A stretch of 64,000 nucleotides of DNA from an uncultured Armatimonadota bacterium (GCA_903927025.1 CAIYLG010000002.1:212157-276156), one strand, 5' to 3'; positions 52,055 through 62,208 are shown, numbered from the stretch's first letter. Translations and numbers: made by a program. Notes: a model not told the origin generated them from the letters alone.

Positions 52055-52144
52055 ACGGGAAGTCTTCTAAGAAGACAACCTTATCTAAAGGTGACAGACA
52101 GTCATCTCATAACTCTTGTAAGTCGCCCGAATTAAGGATGTCCG

Positions 52145-52555
52145 TTGGGTCCGGGAGAGGAGCCGTACGACTCGGCACGACTGACCAAACTGCGAGCAGA
52201 GATCCAAATGAGCCGCTTCCGGGCGCGATGGTTCGGCTTGGCGTCATTCGTAACCAGCCTTTTTTTACTTAGTGGTCCATGGCTTATCAGCATTTTGTGT
52301 GGCACGTCGTTTTTCCGCGCTGTCGATGCGGGACTCTTGGTGGCGACTCCTGTCGACTTCTTCTTTGTGCTCCTTTGGTGGGGCGGCAGCCACGCCGCCA
52401 AACACGGTATCGAGCTTGAGATGGGTGGTGGCTACTGGGTGTATGAACCTCTTTATGAGGTAGCGGATGAAGATGGGGTAGCTGCCGAGGGTGGCGATGT
52501 TGCCCTTGATCTCGACGGGCTGAGACGGGAACCAAAGCGAATTGTAAAGACCTGA
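52145..52555 (+). CDS. Possible small membrane protein
   Basis: Weakly supported. A 136-residue frame with two hydrophobic stretches (FGLASFVTSLFLLSGPWLISILCG and DAGLLVATPVDFFFVLLWWGG) and an acidic C-terminal tail (EVADEDGVAAEGGDVALDLDG). The start is uncertain; ATG 52208 (MSRFRARW) gives a positive N-terminus before the first helix. The antisense frame (52265-52663) has no such organisation. Region 52556-52817 has no gene I can support. Confidence 0.4.
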   Translation: MGPGEEPYDSARLTKLRAEIQMSRFRARWFGLASFVTSLFLLSGPWLISILCGTSFFRAVDAGLLVATPVDFFFVLLWWGGSHAAKHGIELEMGGGYWVYEPLYEVADEDGVAAEGGDVALDLDGLRREPKRIVKT

Positions 52556-52817
52556 ACCTGTGATTTGAAGCAGTCGGTTTATGACAGACAGAAGTAAAGG
52601 CAACTGTTTTCGATCGATGTCGGCCCCGTGGCCGCTTTCGACTGCCAACTGTCTCCTATGCATCCAACAAAGCTAGTTAGACAAGGACCGTTTGCACCGA
52701 GCGGCCGATCGGTCCTCAGTGCCCCGCAGAACAGCAGACCCGGAAAATTGGCTAGATACCATTAACACATAGCTCACTACCTTATTTTTTGATGTACCAT
52801 AAAAGGGGAGACACCCT

Positions 52818-53192
52818 ATGGCATTTCGAATCGATCAGGAGGCTTTGGTTTTGGGGGCGCTGGCGGCGGGACCGCAGCACGGTTATGGAATCGTCAAGCA
52901 GCTTCGAGACGGATCGAGTGGGCTGTTCAACATGAACGAAGGACAGCTTTATCCGCTGCTCCATAAAATGCAGGAGGCGGGTTGGATCAAGGGTGAGTGG
53001 GTGACCTCGGATTCCGGACCGGCGAAGAAGATGTACGCGCTCCTCGACGAAGGGCGCTTTGAACTCGGTCGCAGGCAGGCGCATTGGCGGAGATTCTCGT
53101 CGGCGGTAGGTGGCCTCTTATTCGCCGAAGAAGACGCTTCGGTAAAGACACAGGATTCCCTGCCAGAAGGTCTGGAGGTGAGCCATGGATAA
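52818..53192 (+). CDS. PadR-family transcriptional regulator
   Basis: Winged-helix regulator: LVLGALAAGPQHGYGIVKQLRDGSSG, then EGQLYPLLHKMQEAGWIKGEW and the C-terminal dimerisation helix. A GGGGAG ribosome site precedes the ATG. Overlaps the HAAS-domain gene by 8 bases, the usual PadR partner, so the two form a membrane-linked regulatory pair. Confidence 0.92.
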   Translation: MAFRIDQEALVLGALAAGPQHGYGIVKQLRDGSSGLFNMNEGQLYPLLHKMQEAGWIKGEWVTSDSGPAKKMYALLDEGRFELGRRQAHWRRFSSAVGGLLFAEEDASVKTQDSLPEGLEVSHG

Positions 53193-54174
53193 GATGCTCG
53201 ATTCCTACCTGGAGCAGCTAGGCAATAGACTCCGCGCGAAGCTTCCCCAAGACATCGTCGATGAGCACGTACGAGAGATCGGCGATCACCTCCGGGAGAG
53301 CGTCGACGAAAGGGTCTTGGCGGGAGAGAGCGAGCAGGTGGCGACCGAAAATGCGCTTAGGCGTATCGGCAGTGACACCCTTGTTGCGGATGGGCTGATA
53401 TACGCTCACACGGGACTCGCGAAGATGTCGGTCTGGCGGATCGCATGGGTTCCAGCCATGATCGTTTTCGTCTTCTGGGGCGCGCCGATCCTTGCTCTCT
53501 CAGCCATGGACGCTTTGGGAGTGATCCTTGCCTGGCTCATCCTGTTGCCGGGTGCGTTTGCGACCACATTTGGGTTAGCCTGCGTTCGGAGCAGGCGATT
53601 TGTGATGGCTCCTATCGGAGCTGCGATGTCGCTTTTGCTGGCGATGTATTGCGTTCAGTATCAAGTCACATCCACACGGCTCGCAGCTGAACAACGCGCG
53701 AACAATCTAGCGAGAGCCGCCCAAAGCCCGCAAAGAGTGCAACGGCTTCAATCCGCAATCCAGACGGCGGCGTCGCTGCAGCACGATTGGACTACGGGCA
53801 AAGTCCCTGGCACCCTTTTGGCGCCAACAAGAGTGAACTCCGCCGACTGGATCGCCTCTGCCAATCACCAGCGGCCAACCCCGAATTATCTCGTCGTGGC
53901 CGCTAACTCAGCGGGGGAGGCCAGCAAGCTTTGGAAGCAAAACGGCCGCAGGTACGTGTCGGAACTGCATCTGTATTTGAGTGCGGAGCACAGAAGTCCA
54001 GCAATGGAGGTTGAAAGTGGATTGCCTCCCATCGGGCCGGCGGCGCTTGCATGGGCTGAAGGCTTTGGTGGAGTCTGGAGCGTCCTCGCCGGGCTCAACC
54101 TGCTTCTGATCGGCATCCCCCGCCATCGGCGAACCGCCGCCTCCGAGCAATGGCGACCCGCGCAGTTGAGTTAG
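53185..54174 (+). CDS. HAAS-domain membrane protein, partner of PadR
   Basis: N-terminal HAAS signalling domain (about 1-75; LEQLGNRLRAKLPQDIVDEHVREIGDHLRE, later GESEQVATENALRRIG), which typically works with a PadR regulator encoded just upstream. Three membrane segments follow (about 82-102, 108-128 and 132-155), then a ~130-residue extracytoplasmic region and a last membrane helix near 290-310. Likely sensor that modulates PadR. Confidence 0.8.
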   Translation: MDKMLDSYLEQLGNRLRAKLPQDIVDEHVREIGDHLRESVDERVLAGESEQVATENALRRIGSDTLVADGLIYAHTGLAKMSVWRIAWVPAMIVFVFWGAPILALSAMDALGVILAWLILLPGAFATTFGLACVRSRRFVMAPIGAAMSLLLAMYCVQYQVTSTRLAAEQRANNLARAAQSPQRVQRLQSAIQTAASLQHDWTTGKVPGTLLAPTRVNSADWIASANHQRPTPNYLVVAANSAGEASKLWKQNGRRYVSELHLYLSAEHRSPAMEVESGLPPIGPAALAWAEGFGGVWSVLAGLNLLLIGIPRHRRTAASEQWRPAQLS

Positions 54175-54354
54175 CCTTCCGAGCCCCGAAAATAAGATTC
54201 GAGTGACGGATCGGTGCGTAGTCCCCCACCAGTTGTAGAGGCTGACGTTGCGATGTCTAATAGCCTTTTAACCCAAATCGGCAATCCATGCACCTGCTGT
54301 TATGTATGATCAACTTGTGGAGGGTCCTAGCGCGTCGGACCAGGAATTGTGCCC

Positions 54355-56751
54355 ATGAACCCAAGCGGTAAAAGAGTGACCTCACTTGGGCTGCGGCCCC
54401 TCAAGTTCCCGTTTGTTTGGAGCCTCGGTTTAGTAGCCGCAGCCTCTGCCATTGCGCAGACCATGCTGCCAGCCCCATTTGAGTGGGAGTACATGCCCAT
54501 CCTCCAAGGCTATAGTCTCGCCTATACGCCTGATGGCAAGACCCTTGCCGTGGGCGGATTCGGCGGTATTCAACTGATCAATACCGCGACTCGCGCTCAG
54601 CGGTGTCTCACAGCTAGGCCGAACTCAGATTTCAATGCGGTCGCAATCTCTCCTGATGGCAAGTCGCTGGCGCTGGGCGGCAACGACCTTGAGGTTTGGA
54701 ACCTGGCAACCGGAAAGCAAATCGGAACGCTTCCCTTTTCGGGTGTGATGGTGAATTCTTTGGCTTATTCGGCGGATGGCAGGTGGCTTGCGGCGGCTGG
54801 ATTCAGCATTAGGTTCAATGGCCCCTATCAGCCACCGATCTCATCTTCGGTTGTGCAGATCTACACTGCATCGACTTTAACCCCAGTCGGAAGCCCGCTC
54901 CTCAGCAACGGGGGCATCTCCAACTCCATCGCCTTTTCAAAGGATAGTCAGTATCTGTTAGAGGGTGGCGCCGGCTCAACGACACCAGCAACGTCAGGTT
55001 ATGTATCCATTTGGAATGCATCCTCAGGTGCACTTCAGGGGTCAATTGCCACAACTGCCTCCAGCGAAGTCAATTCGGTGGCACTCTCTTCCGATGGAAC
55101 CCAACTGGCAGTTGCGGGAAGCGACTCTACCGGCGCTGTGGTGGAACTATGGAACTGGCAGCGGCCAAGCTTGACCAGGACGATTCCGGTTCCTTCTGCC
55201 ATCCAATTGAGAAGTGTCGCTTGGTCTCCAAATCAAAAGTTGCTTGCCTTGAGCGGCAGTCAGCCCAATGTGGGAAGCAATTTCGATACCATCGCCGTCG
55301 TGCAGACTTGGAACCCCACGACCGGCAAACTGATCCACAACTTCAGCGTCAGTGGTTCGGCTAACGCTCAGGCCGTCGTATTTTCGCCGGACGGAAAGAC
55401 AATGGCCAACTGCCAAGGGACCTCCAGTTCGGGCCAAACACTTCCGACAGGAGGTTTCCTACAGTTTTGGAACTCCAGTTCGAGTGCCCTTGAAGCATCT
55501 ATCGATACGACCGGAAGCTCCGGTTCCATGAACGTGGCGTTCTCTCCAAACAGCAGGGTCGTCGCTCAACCCTGGACCTCCCTCACGGGCAATTCCATTC
55601 GACTGCTCAACGCAGCGAATGGTGAGATGATGCGCTCTCTTCCCTCCCAAATCACGACCGGGCTCGGCCCGGTCACCTACTCGCCGCTTGGCGGCTACCT
55701 TGCGGACGCTGGAATCAAGACCACACAAGTTGGGTCCGTCTCAAACTCCACCGGGCTCATCGAGATTCGGAATGGTATCACCGGCTCAACTCTCTTTTCG
55801 CTCAAGAGCGCAGCGAATGTCTCGATACCCTCGATAGGATTTAGCAAGGACGGGTCGAAACTCGCCGTCGGAGGCATGAACGCCGCCGGTGGGATTGTTG
55901 AATTGTGGAGCGTGGCTCATCGCACGCTGATCGCGAACTTAAGGACCAAGGCAGTGGGCGCTGTCAACTGCGCTGCCGTTTCACCGGATGGCAATTTCGT
56001 CGCGGATGGCGGACAAGATGCCCAGTTAAGCGGAATATTGGAGATCTGGAACGCCTCAAGCGGAAAGCTTGTCACCTCCCTCCCAACAGCATGCAACTCA
56101 ACGGTTGATTACCTTTCCTATTCACCGGATGGAAAAACTCTGGCGGTAGCGGGTTACTCGGCGACGATCGACGGCTTCCTCGTGGAGTTCTGGAACACAA
56201 GTGACTGGAGCCGTGGCAAGACGTACACGTCTAACGGCAGGGTCGATGGAATCGCCTTCACTCCCGACAGCAAGACCCTTCTAACCAACTGGGGATATTC
56301 GGTCCTAGCTCTCAGCGTGGAGTACGGGGTCGTCTTCGCACAATATGCAGACGCAGGTTTTGGCGCGGTCGCCGTATCTCCTGCAAACGACCGCATCGTC
56401 ACGACGGACTCCTTCGGTCGAATCCTAGCGATGGCGGATAACGTTGGCTCGGTCGTCTGGTCCAATGGCGTATCTATCAGCCCCGCATCCTTTAAGGGTG
56501 GCTCTTCGGCGACCGGAACCCTAACGCTGTCCGCACCGGCACCGGCCGGAGGCTTATCGCTTCAGCTTTACGTAAACATAAGCGGTGTGACGATCACTTG
56601 CCCAACCACAGTCGTCGTTCCTGCCGGGAAAAAGGTCACCACGTTCACCCTCTCTTCAACGGTAGTGACGTCTACTACGACTGGTGTGCTTTTGATCGGG
56701 AGCAATGGGAATTACGTGACGGCCCAATGCCCACTGACCGTCACTCCCTAG
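54355..56751 (+). CDS. Secreted WD40/YVTN-type beta-propeller protein
   Basis: Large secreted protein (798 aa). An N-terminal signal (about 15-40, ending SAIAQ) is followed by many propeller blades with the SPDGKxLAxGGxxxxVxLWxxxTG pattern (for example SPDGKSLALGGNDLEVWNLATGK and SADGRWLAAAG), probably two seven- or eight-bladed propellers. The C-terminal ~90 residues form an Ig-like domain (SISPASFKGGSSATGTLTLS) seen on many secreted proteins of this phylum. A GTG lies two codons upstream of the chosen ATG. No catalytic domain is seen. Confidence 0.85.
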   Translation: MNPSGKRVTSLGLRPLKFPFVWSLGLVAAASAIAQTMLPAPFEWEYMPILQGYSLAYTPDGKTLAVGGFGGIQLINTATRAQRCLTARPNSDFNAVAISPDGKSLALGGNDLEVWNLATGKQIGTLPFSGVMVNSLAYSADGRWLAAAGFSIRFNGPYQPPISSSVVQIYTASTLTPVGSPLLSNGGISNSIAFSKDSQYLLEGGAGSTTPATSGYVSIWNASSGALQGSIATTASSEVNSVALSSDGTQLAVAGSDSTGAVVELWNWQRPSLTRTIPVPSAIQLRSVAWSPNQKLLALSGSQPNVGSNFDTIAVVQTWNPTTGKLIHNFSVSGSANAQAVVFSPDGKTMANCQGTSSSGQTLPTGGFLQFWNSSSSALEASIDTTGSSGSMNVAFSPNSRVVAQPWTSLTGNSIRLLNAANGEMMRSLPSQITTGLGPVTYSPLGGYLADAGIKTTQVGSVSNSTGLIEIRNGITGSTLFSLKSAANVSIPSIGFSKDGSKLAVGGMNAAGGIVELWSVAHRTLIANLRTKAVGAVNCAAVSPDGNFVADGGQDAQLSGILEIWNASSGKLVTSLPTACNSTVDYLSYSPDGKTLAVAGYSATIDGFLVEFWNTSDWSRGKTYTSNGRVDGIAFTPDSKTLLTNWGYSVLALSVEYGVVFAQYADAGFGAVAVSPANDRIVTTDSFGRILAMADNVGSVVWSNGVSISPASFKGGSSATGTLTLSAPAPAGGLSLQLYVNISGVTITCPTTVVVPAGKKVTTFTLSSTVVTSTTTGVLLIGSNGNYVTAQCPLTVTP

Positions 56752-56997
56752 CTCGAATACCCGCGGCAAAAAAGGCGGGTTGGGAATATGCGGAGTCGTG
56801 CGCCGACGCCAATACCGTTCACGTAGAAAACTATATTGAAGCGATCAAATTCCCGTACGATCCTCCAATCTTGGTTAAAGGGCCCAAACTCTTGAAGTTT
56901 TCGAAAACCATCTTAAAGAGCCACCAGCTAGGTGTTTGAACGGGAAGGACGACAAGGGTCAGAGGACCGCTTCCGCTGACCGGTAAACTACAACAGA

Positions 56998-58068
56998 ATG
57001 ATCGACAAGCTTAAGGACATCGAGAGGCGCTTTGATTCGATCGAGGCCGAGTACAACGACCCGGCAGTCGTGACGAATCCAACCGAAATGGTTCGCCTAG
57101 GCAAGCTCCGCGCGGAGCTTGAGCCGGTTGTCCTTGCCTTCCGGGACTACGAAAAGGCGCTTAAGGACCTTGCGGAATCGGAGGAACTGATGCAGGACCC
57201 TGAGATGAAGGAGCTTGCATTTGCCGATGTCGAGGCACTTAAGCCGAAGATCGTTGAACTGGAATCCCGGCTCAAGGGAATGCTTGTTCCGAAGGATCCA
57301 CTTGATGACAAGCCAGTCATCGTCGAAATTCGACCGGCAGCCGGCGGTGACGAAGCCGGGCTCTTTGCCAACGAACTGTTCCGCATGTACCTCCGATACT
57401 CAGAGCGCAAGCGATGGAAGGTTGAGATCATGGACCACGAGGAGAACGGCATCGGTGGCCTTTCCCGAGTGGTGTTCAACATCAACGCTCCCGGCGCTTA
57501 TTCGCAGCTGAAGCATGAGATGGGCGTGCACCGAGTGCAGCGTGTGCCGGCTACAGAAAGTCAGGGGCGCATTCACACGTCCACCGTTACCGTTGCCGTT
57601 CTTCCCGAAGCGGAAGAAGTGGATGTCGACATCAAAGCGGACGATCTTGAGATTTCCACGTTCTGCTCCTCCTCAGCCGGTGGCCAGCATATGCAGAAGA
57701 ACGAGACGGCAATTCGGATTATCCACAAGCCCACCGGACTGGTCAGCACCTGCCAGGACGAACGAAGCCAAGCCCAAAACAAGCTGAAGGCGATGTCGGT
57801 TCTCCGAGCGAAGCTGTTCCAAATGGAGCAGGATCGGGTGGACGCCGAGCGATCTGGCACCCGAAAGGATCAGATCGGCCGAGGTGACCGAAGCGAGAAG
57901 ATTCGCACCTACAACTTCCCGCAGTCACGAATCAACGATCACCGGATTGGCTATCAGGTGAACAACGTGCAGGCGTTCATGGATGGCGACTGTCAGCCGC
58001 TGATCGACGCGCTCAACCAGGACGAACAGGCGAGACGACTTGCCGCTCAAGAGGATCAGGCCGCTTAA
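56998..58068 (+). CDS. prfA: Peptide chain release factor 1
   Basis: Releases the nascent chain at UAA and UAG. The anticodon-like PAT motif is in RVPATESQGRIHTS. The catalytic GGQ is in SSAGGQHMQKNETAIRI; the flank HMQKNE differs from the usual HVN-K/T-D. C-terminal GRGDRSEKIRTYNFPQ is typical. At 356 residues the length is normal. A 112-aa gene starts immediately after its stop. Confidence 0.95.
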   Translation: MIDKLKDIERRFDSIEAEYNDPAVVTNPTEMVRLGKLRAELEPVVLAFRDYEKALKDLAESEELMQDPEMKELAFADVEALKPKIVELESRLKGMLVPKDPLDDKPVIVEIRPAAGGDEAGLFANELFRMYLRYSERKRWKVEIMDHEENGIGGLSRVVFNINAPGAYSQLKHEMGVHRVQRVPATESQGRIHTSTVTVAVLPEAEEVDVDIKADDLEISTFCSSSAGGQHMQKNETAIRIIHKPTGLVSTCQDERSQAQNKLKAMSVLRAKLFQMEQDRVDAERSGTRKDQIGRGDRSEKIRTYNFPQSRINDHRIGYQVNNVQAFMDGDCQPLIDALNQDEQARRLAAQEDQAA

Positions 58069-58407
58069 ATGTCGGAAGATCCAAACAAGGTTCGAAACGA
58101 CCCCATGGTGCCTGAGTACTGGCTTGTGGGGGAGGACCTACAGGACAAGATCCGAGCCGCCGGCTATGACGCCGAGACAGTTGACGGCATTGCCGTTGAC
58201 TTCCACGATGTGCTTCAGGCGGCGTCCCGAATTGACACCGAGTTGGTACCCGCAATTCTAGCGACCGACCCAACAGATACCGCCAAGCTGACTGAGCTCT
58301 TGGAGGAACTCCGTTTCGAGTTCAACCATATCCGCTGGCACGGCGAGGCTGCAGATGGATATCTGCAGCGCGCCGCTACTCAGATCAGCACAACCGCTAA
58401 GGCTTAA
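58069..58407 (+). CDS. Small protein encoded directly after prfA
   Basis: Not recognised. 112 mostly helical, acidic residues with no signal or membrane segment: GYDAETVDGIAVDFHDVLQAASRIDTELVPAILATD, then LTELLEELRFEFNHIRWHGEAADGYLQRA. The ATG abuts the prfA stop, so they are surely co-translated. A role tied to termination is only suggested by position. Its last 11 bases overlap the convergent M16 gene. Confidence 0.7.
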   Translation: MSEDPNKVRNDPMVPEYWLVGEDLQDKIRAAGYDAETVDGIAVDFHDVLQAASRIDTELVPAILATDPTDTAKLTELLEELRFEFNHIRWHGEAADGYLQRAATQISTTAKA

Positions 58408-61084
58408 CCACCTCAGCTGTTGGCAACCCTAGACCTTCCAACTGCTTCAGGATCTGAGCCTTATCTCCTACGAGCACGAGGAGAGCCTTTTCCAGGGGGA
58501 TCGATCGGTCGACGAGGCTGTTGAGATCCGAGGCCTTGAGGGCTTCAAGCTGCCCCAATTCGGAGCTGATCACCGAGAATGGCAACCCGAGCGAAGACAA
58601 GCTCATTGCCTTTGTAATGATCCCCTGCAGGCCAGAGAGAGATTGGATGGTTTCCGTTCGAAGTGAACTTGCCGCCTTGGAAGCTTCCGCGTCCGTGATA
58701 TCCCCCTTTCGAATTTTTGCGAACTCGCTTAGGAACTCTTTAATCGATGCTCCTGTGACGTCTGCGCGAACGTCGGCAGCCGCGGAGAAGTAGCCCAAGC
58801 TCGGAAGCAGTGTGAATCGGGATCCTGCACCGTAGGTGTAACCCTTATCTTCACGCAGATTCTGATTGAGTCTGCTGGTAAAGCTGCCTCCCAGGATGAG
58901 GCTCAGAGCATACAGCTTCATCTTGTTCGGGTCGCTCGCTGCCACGGCTGGGAAGATAAAGCGCACCACAGTTTGAACGGCGCCTGGCTTGTCCACTACG
59001 ACCACTCTTAACTTCTGATTTGCAGGAGGGGCATATTTCGCCTCCTCCGTGGAAGCTGCACCTGATGCGTGCCAGTTGCCGAGCGCGCGCTCAAGCGAGG
59101 CTGTGACGGTGGCAACGGGGAGACTTCCTGCCACGAATAGGGTTCCGCGGTCTGGGCGGAAGATTCGAGACCAATCCGCCTTGAGATCATCGACCGTAAG
59201 ATGGCGGACCGAATCTGGAGTGCCGGACACGGGGCGACCGTACGGATGGTCCACTCCCCAAAACTCTCTAAATGCCACCTTAGTTGCCACGGAGGAGGGA
59301 TTATCATCTTCCTGCTCCAGGTTTACGGCAGTAAGCCTCTGCACTCGCTCCCAGTCCTTGGGGTCGAACTTCGGTTTACCGAGCGCATCGGCGAACAGGG
59401 CGAGCGACTTATCGAAATTGGTCGTCGTTGAGGAGATCTCCGCGCTGGACACGATGTGCCCAGCCGAGGCTGAGAACTGAGCGCCGAGAAGTTCCAGGGC
59501 TTTGCTGAAGCCTTTGGCATCTAGGCTCCCCGCACCACCTTGGCTCAGCATGTCTGCGGTCATCTCCGCCTGGCCAGATTTTGCCGCCGCATCCTGATCC
59601 GCTCCACCCGCAAATTGGGCCGCGACCGTCATCAACGGAAGCTCCGGCCGGTTCCAATAGGAGACCTTCATGCCGTTCGACAGCTTGAATTCTGTCGGGA
59701 GCTGGGGCTGAAAGGCAACCGGTGCCGCAAGAGCTGGCCGATCGCTTCGAGGGTTGCCTGTGGCCTTGGCAGACTCTGGAACCACGCGCAAAATCAATCG
59801 AGCGCTCGGGTCGAAGGTTTTTCGGCTTGCGTCTCGGATGCCGTTTGGCGTTGCTTGGCGATACATGTCAAGCACTCGTTTAAACGAATCCGGTTCGCCA
59901 AAGTAGAACTCGTATTCGTTGAGCTTGTCTGCCTTTGCCTCGACTGACTGAAGGCCAGAAAGCGTTTGATATTCCAGGCTTGCAGATTGGCGCTTGAGCT
60001 CCTCTTGCGTGGGGCCTGTCTTGGCAAACTTCTGGAGTTCCTCGTCAATAGTTTTTTCGAGAACGTCTTGGGACGCACCGGCTGCGAGAGTTGCTTCGAC
60101 GGAAAAATACGAGCCAAGAAGCATGTCGTTCTGATTCGCGCTGACATCCGTTGCCAGCTTGTCCTTCACAACAAGGCGCTGATACAGACGACTGTTGAGT
60201 CCGCCAGCAAGGATCGATGCGGCAAGGTTCATTTCGGCATCGCCCGGCTGATAGCTTGCAGGGCTGTGCCAGACAAGGATGCTCTTCGAAGCCTGTACCT
60301 GGTCGACCATCGTCACGCGATGCACGCCCGAAAAGTTCACGGGCGGGACTGACTTGCGAGTGACGTCGTTTTTGCGAGGCAACGTGCCAAACAGCTTGGC
60401 GATCAGAGGCTTGATTTCCCCTGGATTGAAGTCGCCTGCAACCACGAGGGAGGCATTGTTGGGAACGTAGAAGCGAGCGAAGAACGCCTGGACATCGGCT
60501 ACGGCGGCGTTGTCGAGGTCTTCCATCGAACCAATCACGCTAGTGTGATAAGGGTGACCGGCGGGATAGAGAATGCCGTTCAGAGCTTCGTAGGCTTTGC
60601 CATAAGGAGTGTTTTCCGTCGTCTGGCGTCGCTCGTTTTTCACGACGTCGCGCTGGAGGTCCAGCTTTTTCTGCGTCATCGTGCGTCCGAGATCCTCAAG
60701 CCGGTCTGCTTCCAACCATAGGAGAGTAGGGAGGAGGGTTGCCGGACCCACGTCGTAATAGTTAGTTCTATCCTCTGCTGTTGACGCGTTGTTCGCTCCG
60801 CCGCCGCCTTCCATGATTTTGTCGTACTGGCCGGTCGGAACTCGATCCGTTCCCATGAACATCAGGTGCTCGAAAAGATGAGCAAACCCAGACCGTCTTT
60901 CCGGCTCGTCTTTGGAACCAACTCGGTACCAAATGTTTACTGTAGCAACGGGAAGCGAATGATCCTCGTGGAGAATGACCGTCATTCCGTTGTCAAGGTG
61001 ATATTTGTCGACCTTGACACTTTGGGCAGAACAGATCGCAGACGACAAAGTGAAAATGAATGACAAGAGGAGCGTTTTCTTCAT
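58397..61084 (-). CDS. Secreted M16-family zinc protease (double domain)
   Basis: Pitrilysin-type metalloprotease of 895 residues from ATG 61084. The signal peptide is MKKTLLLSFIFTLSSAICSAQ. The N-terminal half has the inverted zinc motif HLFEHLMF (H69, E72, H73) with the distal Glu in ENTPYGKAYEAL. The second half is a structural M16 domain without HxxEH (TVAAQFAGGADQDAA, TADMLSQGG). The track start at 61243 adds a cysteine-rich stretch with no coding features. Confidence 0.92.
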   Translation of the reverse strand: MKKTLLLSFIFTLSSAICSAQSVKVDKYHLDNGMTVILHEDHSLPVATVNIWYRVGSKDEPERRSGFAHLFEHLMFMGTDRVPTGQYDKIMEGGGGANNASTAEDRTNYYDVGPATLLPTLLWLEADRLEDLGRTMTQKKLDLQRDVVKNERRQTTENTPYGKAYEALNGILYPAGHPYHTSVIGSMEDLDNAAVADVQAFFARFYVPNNASLVVAGDFNPGEIKPLIAKLFGTLPRKNDVTRKSVPPVNFSGVHRVTMVDQVQASKSILVWHSPASYQPGDAEMNLAASILAGGLNSRLYQRLVVKDKLATDVSANQNDMLLGSYFSVEATLAAGASQDVLEKTIDEELQKFAKTGPTQEELKRQSASLEYQTLSGLQSVEAKADKLNEYEFYFGEPDSFKRVLDMYRQATPNGIRDASRKTFDPSARLILRVVPESAKATGNPRSDRPALAAPVAFQPQLPTEFKLSNGMKVSYWNRPELPLMTVAAQFAGGADQDAAAKSGQAEMTADMLSQGGAGSLDAKGFSKALELLGAQFSASAGHIVSSAEISSTTTNFDKSLALFADALGKPKFDPKDWERVQRLTAVNLEQEDDNPSSVATKVAFREFWGVDHPYGRPVSGTPDSVRHLTVDDLKADWSRIFRPDRGTLFVAGSLPVATVTASLERALGNWHASGAASTEEAKYAPPANQKLRVVVVDKPGAVQTVVRFIFPAVAASDPNKMKLYALSLILGGSFTSRLNQNLREDKGYTYGAGSRFTLLPSLGYFSAAADVRADVTGASIKEFLSEFAKIRKGDITDAEASKAASSLRTETIQSLSGLQGIITKAMSLSSLGLPFSVISSELGQLEALKASDLNSLVDRSIPLEKALLVLVGDKAQILKQLEGLGLPTAEVVKP

Positions 61085-61173
61085 AAGCGCGTTATTTCCA
61101 TGTTGGCATACACTGTGCAGGTCCACCGGCTTAGCCGCAGTAGGACCCAGAACCGCTATATAGGAACATTCGC

Positions 61174-62112
61174 ATGAAGAGCTACCTCTGCCACAAGACA
61201 ACCGAGATCTTCCAACTGGACGGTCGTCTCGACAAAGCCCCATGGACTCATGCGGCTTGGACGGATGACTTCGTGGATATTGAGGGCGACATCAAGCCAA
61301 AACCCAGGTTTAGGACGCGGGCGAAGATGATGTGGAACGATGAATTTCTTTTCATCGGAGCCGAGATCGAAGAGCCCCATATCTGGGCGTATCAAACCGA
61401 GCACGACTCAGTGATCTTCCAGGACAACGACTTCGAGGTGTTCATCGACCCTAACGGCGACAATCAGCTTTACGGCGAGTTTGAGATGAACGCGCGAAAC
61501 ACCACTTGGGACCTGCTTCTCATCAAGGCCTATCGAGATGGTGGACCCGCCGTGAACGGTTGGGAGATAAAGGGTTTGCAAACTGCGGTTCACCTAGACG
61601 GGACGCTCAATGATCCGACCGACACCGACAAGGGCTGGAGTTTGGAGATCGCGATGCCTTGGAAGTCCCTCGGCGAAATCGCAGGGCGACCTTCCCCACC
61701 CCACACTGGCGACCAGTGGCGCATCAACTTCTCTCGAGTCGAGTGGCACACCACGGTTGAGAACGGCAAGTACGTCAAAGTGCCGGGCCGACCTGAGGAC
61801 AATTGGGTTTGGTCGCCGCAGGGGGTGGTGGATATGCACCGCCCGCACACATGGGGCTATGTCCAGTTCACGGAAGGTCCGGTCGGCCAGGGTCAGGTAC
61901 GTCCTCTCGACGGATTGGCGGAGCGGACCGCGCTGATGCAGATCAACGAGGCCCAGCGCGCCTATCATGCAATGACGGGCCATTGGGCAAAGACGTTAAA
62001 GGACCTGGGGGTTTACCCAGATGGAGCATCGATGTACGTGACGCCATCTACGTACGAGGCCATCATCGGGGACTACCACGTGGATTCTTCGTCGCGGCTC
62101 TGGAAGAGCTGA
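61174..62112 (+). CDS. CBM9-like carbohydrate-binding protein
   Basis: Family 9-like carbohydrate-binding module standing nearly alone: LDGRLDKAPWTHAAWTDDFVDIEG, MMWNDEFLFIGAEIEEPHIW, NDFEVFIDPNGDNQLYGEFEMNA and KGWSLEIAMPWKSL follow the family pattern. No signal peptide is visible, so it looks cytoplasmic or is exported otherwise. A C-terminal extension (AQRAYHAMTGHWAKTLKDLG) has the look of a small pilin-type helix. No adjacent glycosidase. Confidence 0.82.
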   Translation: MKSYLCHKTTEIFQLDGRLDKAPWTHAAWTDDFVDIEGDIKPKPRFRTRAKMMWNDEFLFIGAEIEEPHIWAYQTEHDSVIFQDNDFEVFIDPNGDNQLYGEFEMNARNTTWDLLLIKAYRDGGPAVNGWEIKGLQTAVHLDGTLNDPTDTDKGWSLEIAMPWKSLGEIAGRPSPPHTGDQWRINFSRVEWHTTVENGKYVKVPGRPEDNWVWSPQGVVDMHRPHTWGYVQFTEGPVGQGQVRPLDGLAERTALMQINEAQRAYHAMTGHWAKTLKDLGVYPDGASMYVTPSTYEAIIGDYHVDSSSRLWKS

Positions 62113-62208
62113 ATTAAGTGGTCGATATGCTCCACCGATTGGTGAGGGCAAGGAACATTGACTCCGTGAATCCACTCTTCATGGTAGGAGCGGGGCTTTG
62201 CCCTGACC

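Noticed and set aside
52265-52663. 132-aa minus-strand ORF
   Set aside because: Antisense to the possible membrane protein; basic, without domain or start signal. Neither frame is strong.
56598-56939. 113-aa ORF at the end of the WD40 gene
   Set aside because: Its first half is out-of-frame WD40 sequence; the rest (56752-56939) shows no recognisable protein and no ribosome site.
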